Shown here in pieces: positions 55,701 through 61,400 of a DNA stretch of 64,000 nucleotides. The notes below the pieces were generated by a model. It did no database searches. It was given only the letters and a program-made list of their open reading frames with translations, and was not told the origin of the DNA. Position numbers and translations under genes: made by a program. Each line of letters opens with the position of its first letter. Within the stretch, counting starts at the first letter, position 1. Source of the DNA: Undaria pinnatifida (Eukaryota; Sar; Phaeophyceae; Laminariales; Alariaceae); the NCBI GenBank assembly GCA_012845835.1, contig JABAKD010000020.1, forward strand, positions 17,272,306 to 17,336,305, read 5' to 3'.

Positions 55701-58415
55701 AGGGAAGAAAGGGCTGGAGTCTTCTCGCGATAGAAATGAAGGCACGTACCGTAGTGGGGACGGGGGAGAAGAGCCTTCTTATTTGCCCTAGATCTGAGTT
55801 AGGTCTGGGAAGGGAGAAGGGGAAAGAAAAGCACAAGGACAGTAATAAATGGGATGAGCCAAAAACAAAACTAAAAAGAGGGCCGTAGAGAGAGATGTTC
55901 ATGGAGCCCAAGGGGCCGAGTAATATGTCATTGATGCCATATAAAGTATATATCGGGTATACAAGTATATATACGAAGTATGTATATAAGAGTACTGTTG
56001 TTGACTCCTGTTGACGTTTTGTGAGGCTGCTCATTAAGTGAAATTGCAGCCGGCCTGAATGAGTGAACGGCAGCCTACAGTGTTGTACGTCATCAGTGTG
56101 CTGTCGCTCTCTCTCTTTATCCTTGCGCCCTCTGCTCCTGTGCTGTGCCTAACGCTGTTTGGTTGGGTTTGGTTTGGTTTGGTTTCGTCTCCTGGTACGT
56201 GTGTGTGCCGCCCTCTGCTAACAGGCGCGGCTGCAGGCGTCCATCCAGGGGTCGGGTCACTCATTCGCCAATACCCGTCTCGAGGCCAGGTGAACGCTGC
56301 GACCCTCTCTTGGTTTTTGTTTCTCGCTTTTATTTGGTGGTGGTGGTGCTGTAGGTATTGTTGTTGTTATTGTTTATGGTTATTGTTTATGGTTATTGTT
56401 GTTGTTGGTTGTTGTTGTTATGGTTATTGTTGTTATTGTTATGGTTGTTGTTGTTGTTTTTTCTTCGGTGGCTTGCCTTGCCATGCCTTACCTTGCCTTG
56501 GAGGCAATCGTTTCATCTGAAAAAGAGGTTTTCGTGAGTGCAACCATTCACACAATAACTATTTACATCCACAGTAGTCGAGCTCATTAATGGTGTACTT
56601 TACGTCTTCTTTGGGGCGCGTCGAACCAATAAAATAGGCTGCCCCCCCCTCCCATCCCCTCTCCCGGTGCGGAAACCTTAACCTTTGAATTACCTGTTAT
56701 TTCCTCAACAGGTACACCGTGGACGGTTACCTGGGTGAGTTGCAGGGGGGGGTGACCTACATCAACACGGTCAAGGAGATGCTGAACCAAGCCGAAAACG
56801 ACTGGCCCACCATGCTGGCCCGCCTGGAGCGCGTGCGCGCGACGCTCCTCTCCAAGGAGCAGTTCATCTTCAACCTTACGGGAGACCAGGTGGGGGGGGG
56901 GGGGGCATCGGAAGGTTTTTGGTTGGCGTGTTTTTTTTTTTGTTTGGTGTGTGCGTAGGTCTGTGTCTTAACCTCTTTTTTTGTTAGTAGTACTGCTTCA
57001 CGCGCGTTATGATAGAGGCGTCCTTTTTGGGGGTAGAATGTCCTCTGAATGATAGCGATTCCTAACCCGAAATCGTCTGGAAAATGCCCCAAATCGTCGG
57101 GAAAATGCCCAAAATCGTCGGAGAAATGTCATAATAACGTCATTCATTTCTTGTTTTTGCAACAAATCCACAGTAATTTTTGCGTGTTTTATTTTGTTTA
57201 CTACTGTAGTAATGTGCGTCAGCTGTGAGTTGGATACATTTAGGGTCGATACTCGTCTTTGCATGCTGCGTGATACAATGGCTGCTCTTTTGTACGTGAT
57301 GTGCTGTCCTTTGAGTACATGTGACACGTATGAATCGTGTCAGGGTGAACAAACAACAACGAACTGTTATTAATATCAACTATAATAATGGTACGAGTAC
57401 AGTAGCTCGTACTTCATCCCAAGGTATTCTTATAAAAGTAATGGTAATATCATTAGTAATGATAACCGTAAAATAGTGGAGGCGGTCAGACAGCAACACC
57501 AGAAAACAGCGGCCTAGCAGCAGAATAAATTGCATGAGAGATGAGTGCAAACGGCGGCAGGCAGTTGATTAATACAGCGGAGCAGGCGAGCCTTTTCTAT
57601 ATATACGAAGGAACGAAACTATGCGTGCGCACAAGCCATCCTCTTCACATCCTCTTCAATATAAAAGAACAAGCTACATCAAGCGGCTCTAGTGTCCGTG
57701 CCGTTGCCTCGTCCTAGAGAGAGAGAAACTATGCACTTTGTACTTACTTGTACGGCTAGGCCGTGGGTTTGTTTGTTCATCGGGACGCTGTACTGTAAAT
57801 CGGTTTTGTGTTTGTTACATTTTATACAAGATTCCCAAGGAAAGACGCCAAGATGATGTAATGGGGCGGCATTTTTTTTTTTCGCAAAATCCCAAAATTG
57901 GGTTGTTTGTGTCTTACAACCTGTGTTTACCGCCAACAAATATCTCAAAAGCGTGTACACCCGTCGCTCTTTTGTGAGGAGCGGTTTGTCTTGAACATTA
58001 CGGGAGACCAGGTTGCTGGCACCCGGGGTGGGGGGGAGGGTGTTGGGAGATTCGGAGGCGTGTGTGTTTGGTGTGTGTCTTAGCCCCTCCTTTTTTTCGT
58101 TCGCCACCTACTGGCTGCCTCCCCCCCCCCCCCTCAGGCTGTTCTTGACAGCGCAAACCCTGCGGTGGCCGGGTTCCTGTCTAGGCTCCCGGAAAAGACG
58201 GAGGGCGCGTCGGCGAACGCTAGCCCTGTCGCTGACCAGGTTGCCCTCCTGGAGGAAACCGACGAGGGCTTCGTCGTACCTACGCAGGTGAGTTTCTCAG
58301 TCGGTTTTTGCTGTGTGGCTCAGGGCTGGATGGATACATGGATAGATGGATGGATGGGTGGGTGGGTGGGTGGGTGGATAAATGGAATGATGGATAGATA
58401 GATGGATAATAGACG

Positions 58416-58452
<37 letters not shown>

Positions 58453-61400
58453 GTTGATTAATTGTTTGGATGATTGGTTGGTTGATTGATTGATGGATAC
58501 TACTGTAGATAGGTAGATAGGTACATATATGGATGTATGGGTGGGTGGATGGACGGATGGGTGTATAGGTGTATGGGCGTGGGACGGATGGATGGATGAA
58601 TGGATGTCCGTCTGTCTGTCTGTTGTGTATTTTTGCCTGTGTCTTTTGTCTGTTTGGCTAGCTGATTGTTGGCGATAAGGACCAGGCGGGGTTGGGCGTG
58701 TGGCGTGTGGTGTTAGGGTTCTTGAGGTTCTTGAGGTTCTTGGTGATCGGTTTAGCTATGCGGCGGCTCTTCGTGTATTTAGGTGTGTTTGCGTTTTTCG
58801 TTCTGTTAGTTTTTTGTGGGCTCTGGGAGGTGAAAGCGAGGGCTTCGTCGTTCTGACACAAATGTGCTTCTCTCTCAGTTTTGGCCTGTTGAGCCACCTG
58901 TAGGTTGGTTGTCCCGTGTCGTGCTGGGGGTTGTGGCGGTATGTTCTCTGCCGCGGCTGTTTTCTAGGTGTGTGTAGCTCAACCCCTCCCCACGACATAA
59001 ACCCTTTTAGCACCGCATTCCTGACATGGGGACAAAGCACTTGGAGTTAGAATAGGAAAAGCATTTGAAACAAATAGGAGTTGGAAATGGGTCAACCCCC
59101 CCCCCTAATACGATAGGGTAAGGCACCCACGAGGCAGTTACATAGTAATACCCATTGCTGTCTCTGGAGTGGCCACACCAAAAAACAAATCATAACTCAT
59201 TGGCGCTGTCACCCATAAGCAAGAAAGTAGGCACAAAGTGCAGAAGTCCGTCTTTCGAGCGGTTCTTGGAAGGATGCAGTTCACCCTTCATGCGACTCCC
59301 CGAACACCTCACGGCGCTTTGCGCTTGGTGCAAGCAATGTCTGCCTGGTTGGTAAAAACCCGACGTGCTCCGTCCCGGCATTGTAAGGGTACGAGGGTAT
59401 ATGGTTTTGAGACTACGGCTATGCATTATATAAATAAACCCTCCCCCCCTCCTCCACATTAACCCCCCCCCCCCCCCCCCGCTTCCATACTTAACAAACG
59501 CCTCGTAAAGGTGAACTACGTGGTGAAAGGCGGTCGATTGTACCAGCCGGGGGAGGTCGTGCCAGGGCAGGCCTCGGTCGTGTCCCGATTCCTGAGGACG
59601 GGCTACCTGTGGGACACCGTGCGCGTGATGGGGGGTGCGTACGGGGGCTTCACGAAGTTCAACCCCGTGTCGGGACTGTTTAGCTGCTTGTCCTACCGGG
59701 ACCCTAACCTCGGAAAGACTTTGGACAACTACGATGGTTGCTCCGGTAAGAGCCTCTGATTGAAGTTTAGTTTTTTTTTTTAATTAGCATTTTTTGTGTC
59801 CAGCTTTGGATGTCGGTGCAGTGGGGTTTGGTTATGTATGGGGTGGGTGCGTGTTGTGTTTCCTGCGTCGTCGTGTCGTCGTCGTCGTCGTCGTCGGTTT
59901 TTTTCTAATGATATCGGAAGGTGTTACAGGCATCCTTGCATTTTTTTTTTTCGAGTCATTTATCGTGCCCTGATAGCGCGATGTTTTGTGTTTACGTGTT
60001 CATGTGACGGCAATATTCTTCATTATTCTTGAGTGTTATTCGTTATTATTCTTTAGCCTTCGTCATTCTTCATTATCCTTCATTATGCTTCATTATTCAT
60101 TATTCTACATTATTCTACATGTCAGCATTCTGTCAGCATTCTATCCACACCAACACCAACAACGTGGTCACATTGTCCGCTGCCTCTTTCTCGTGCCTTT
60201 TTTTTTTACAGCGTACCTGACTGAACTGGACCTTCCGCAAGAAGAGCTGGACTCTTCGATCATCGGCGCGATCGGGGACATGGATGGCCCCATGCCCGCG
60301 GACACCAAGGGGTGGGCCAGCCTGCGAAGACACCTCATGGGGCACACCGATGAGACTCGCCAACGCTTTAGGGACGAGGTACGCGAGAGCTTCGAACACC
60401 CGCCACGAACAGGATAATGCAGCGCTTTTTGTCTTAAACGTTCGCACGGTGAACAGACGACCGATCCCCACCTGGGTGATATTTTGACAGATCTTTCAGG
60501 GAATATCTGTATGGTCTATAGCTCATGTTATCTGTTGGGAGCCGTACGGTCTGCGTGATCTAGCACACACGCACGTTTTTCCGGGGTTGAATCTGTACTA
60601 TTTACGTATAGATGCTGCACGACATCTCGTAACGGCAAATACAGGATCTGTTGTAGATCTGTTAATAAGGCATGTGTGGATGATCTATTAATAACAGATC
60701 GTGATCTGTCTGAGCCGTGAAAACGTTGCTGTTTCATGGGGCTCCGCAGCAGAGGAAGTGTCGGCATACCGTTCGTAGTTCGCAACGTTGTTCGTTGGAT
60801 ACCTAGGCCATGTTGTTCTTTCATCGGTCTTTTTCATCGGTCTGCAATCAGTTTCTCGACGATATCGTAGATTTAATTCACCAGCACCATATCGTAAATG
60901 AAATGTAGATGTACCACGCAGCTTGCAAAGGTGAGTTTCAACCATTCAATCGGGCGTACTCACAGCTGACGTTTATTTTTTTTTATTTTTTTTTCTATAA
61001 TCAGTTTCTCGAACAATGTTTATTGTGGGTGAGGTATAGAGCGCTCCTCACGCGACAAGATTTAGGAGAACCTGATACTTTTTGGCGTGTGTGCCTTCGT
61101 CTGCACTTGTGGGTGCATGCGTATCTATTGACCCGTTGTCTGTTCCGCTCACCGATGCTTTGTTTTCGTTGTTGTGTGGTGAGAGGGGGTGCGCTGGGAC
61201 GGGCGGGCCGCAGTGTGTGTGGCTCCTTGTTTTGTGCTGCACGTGTTTTTGTCTATGTTTTGCTCCATCCGCTTATCGTACCCTTTGTTCACACTTGTTC
61301 CCCCCTCCCCCCCCCGTTGTACAAGGGGAATGATCGCACCACGTCGTGTGAATATGGTAAGGCACCCACGAGGCAGTTACATAGTAATACCCATTGCTGT

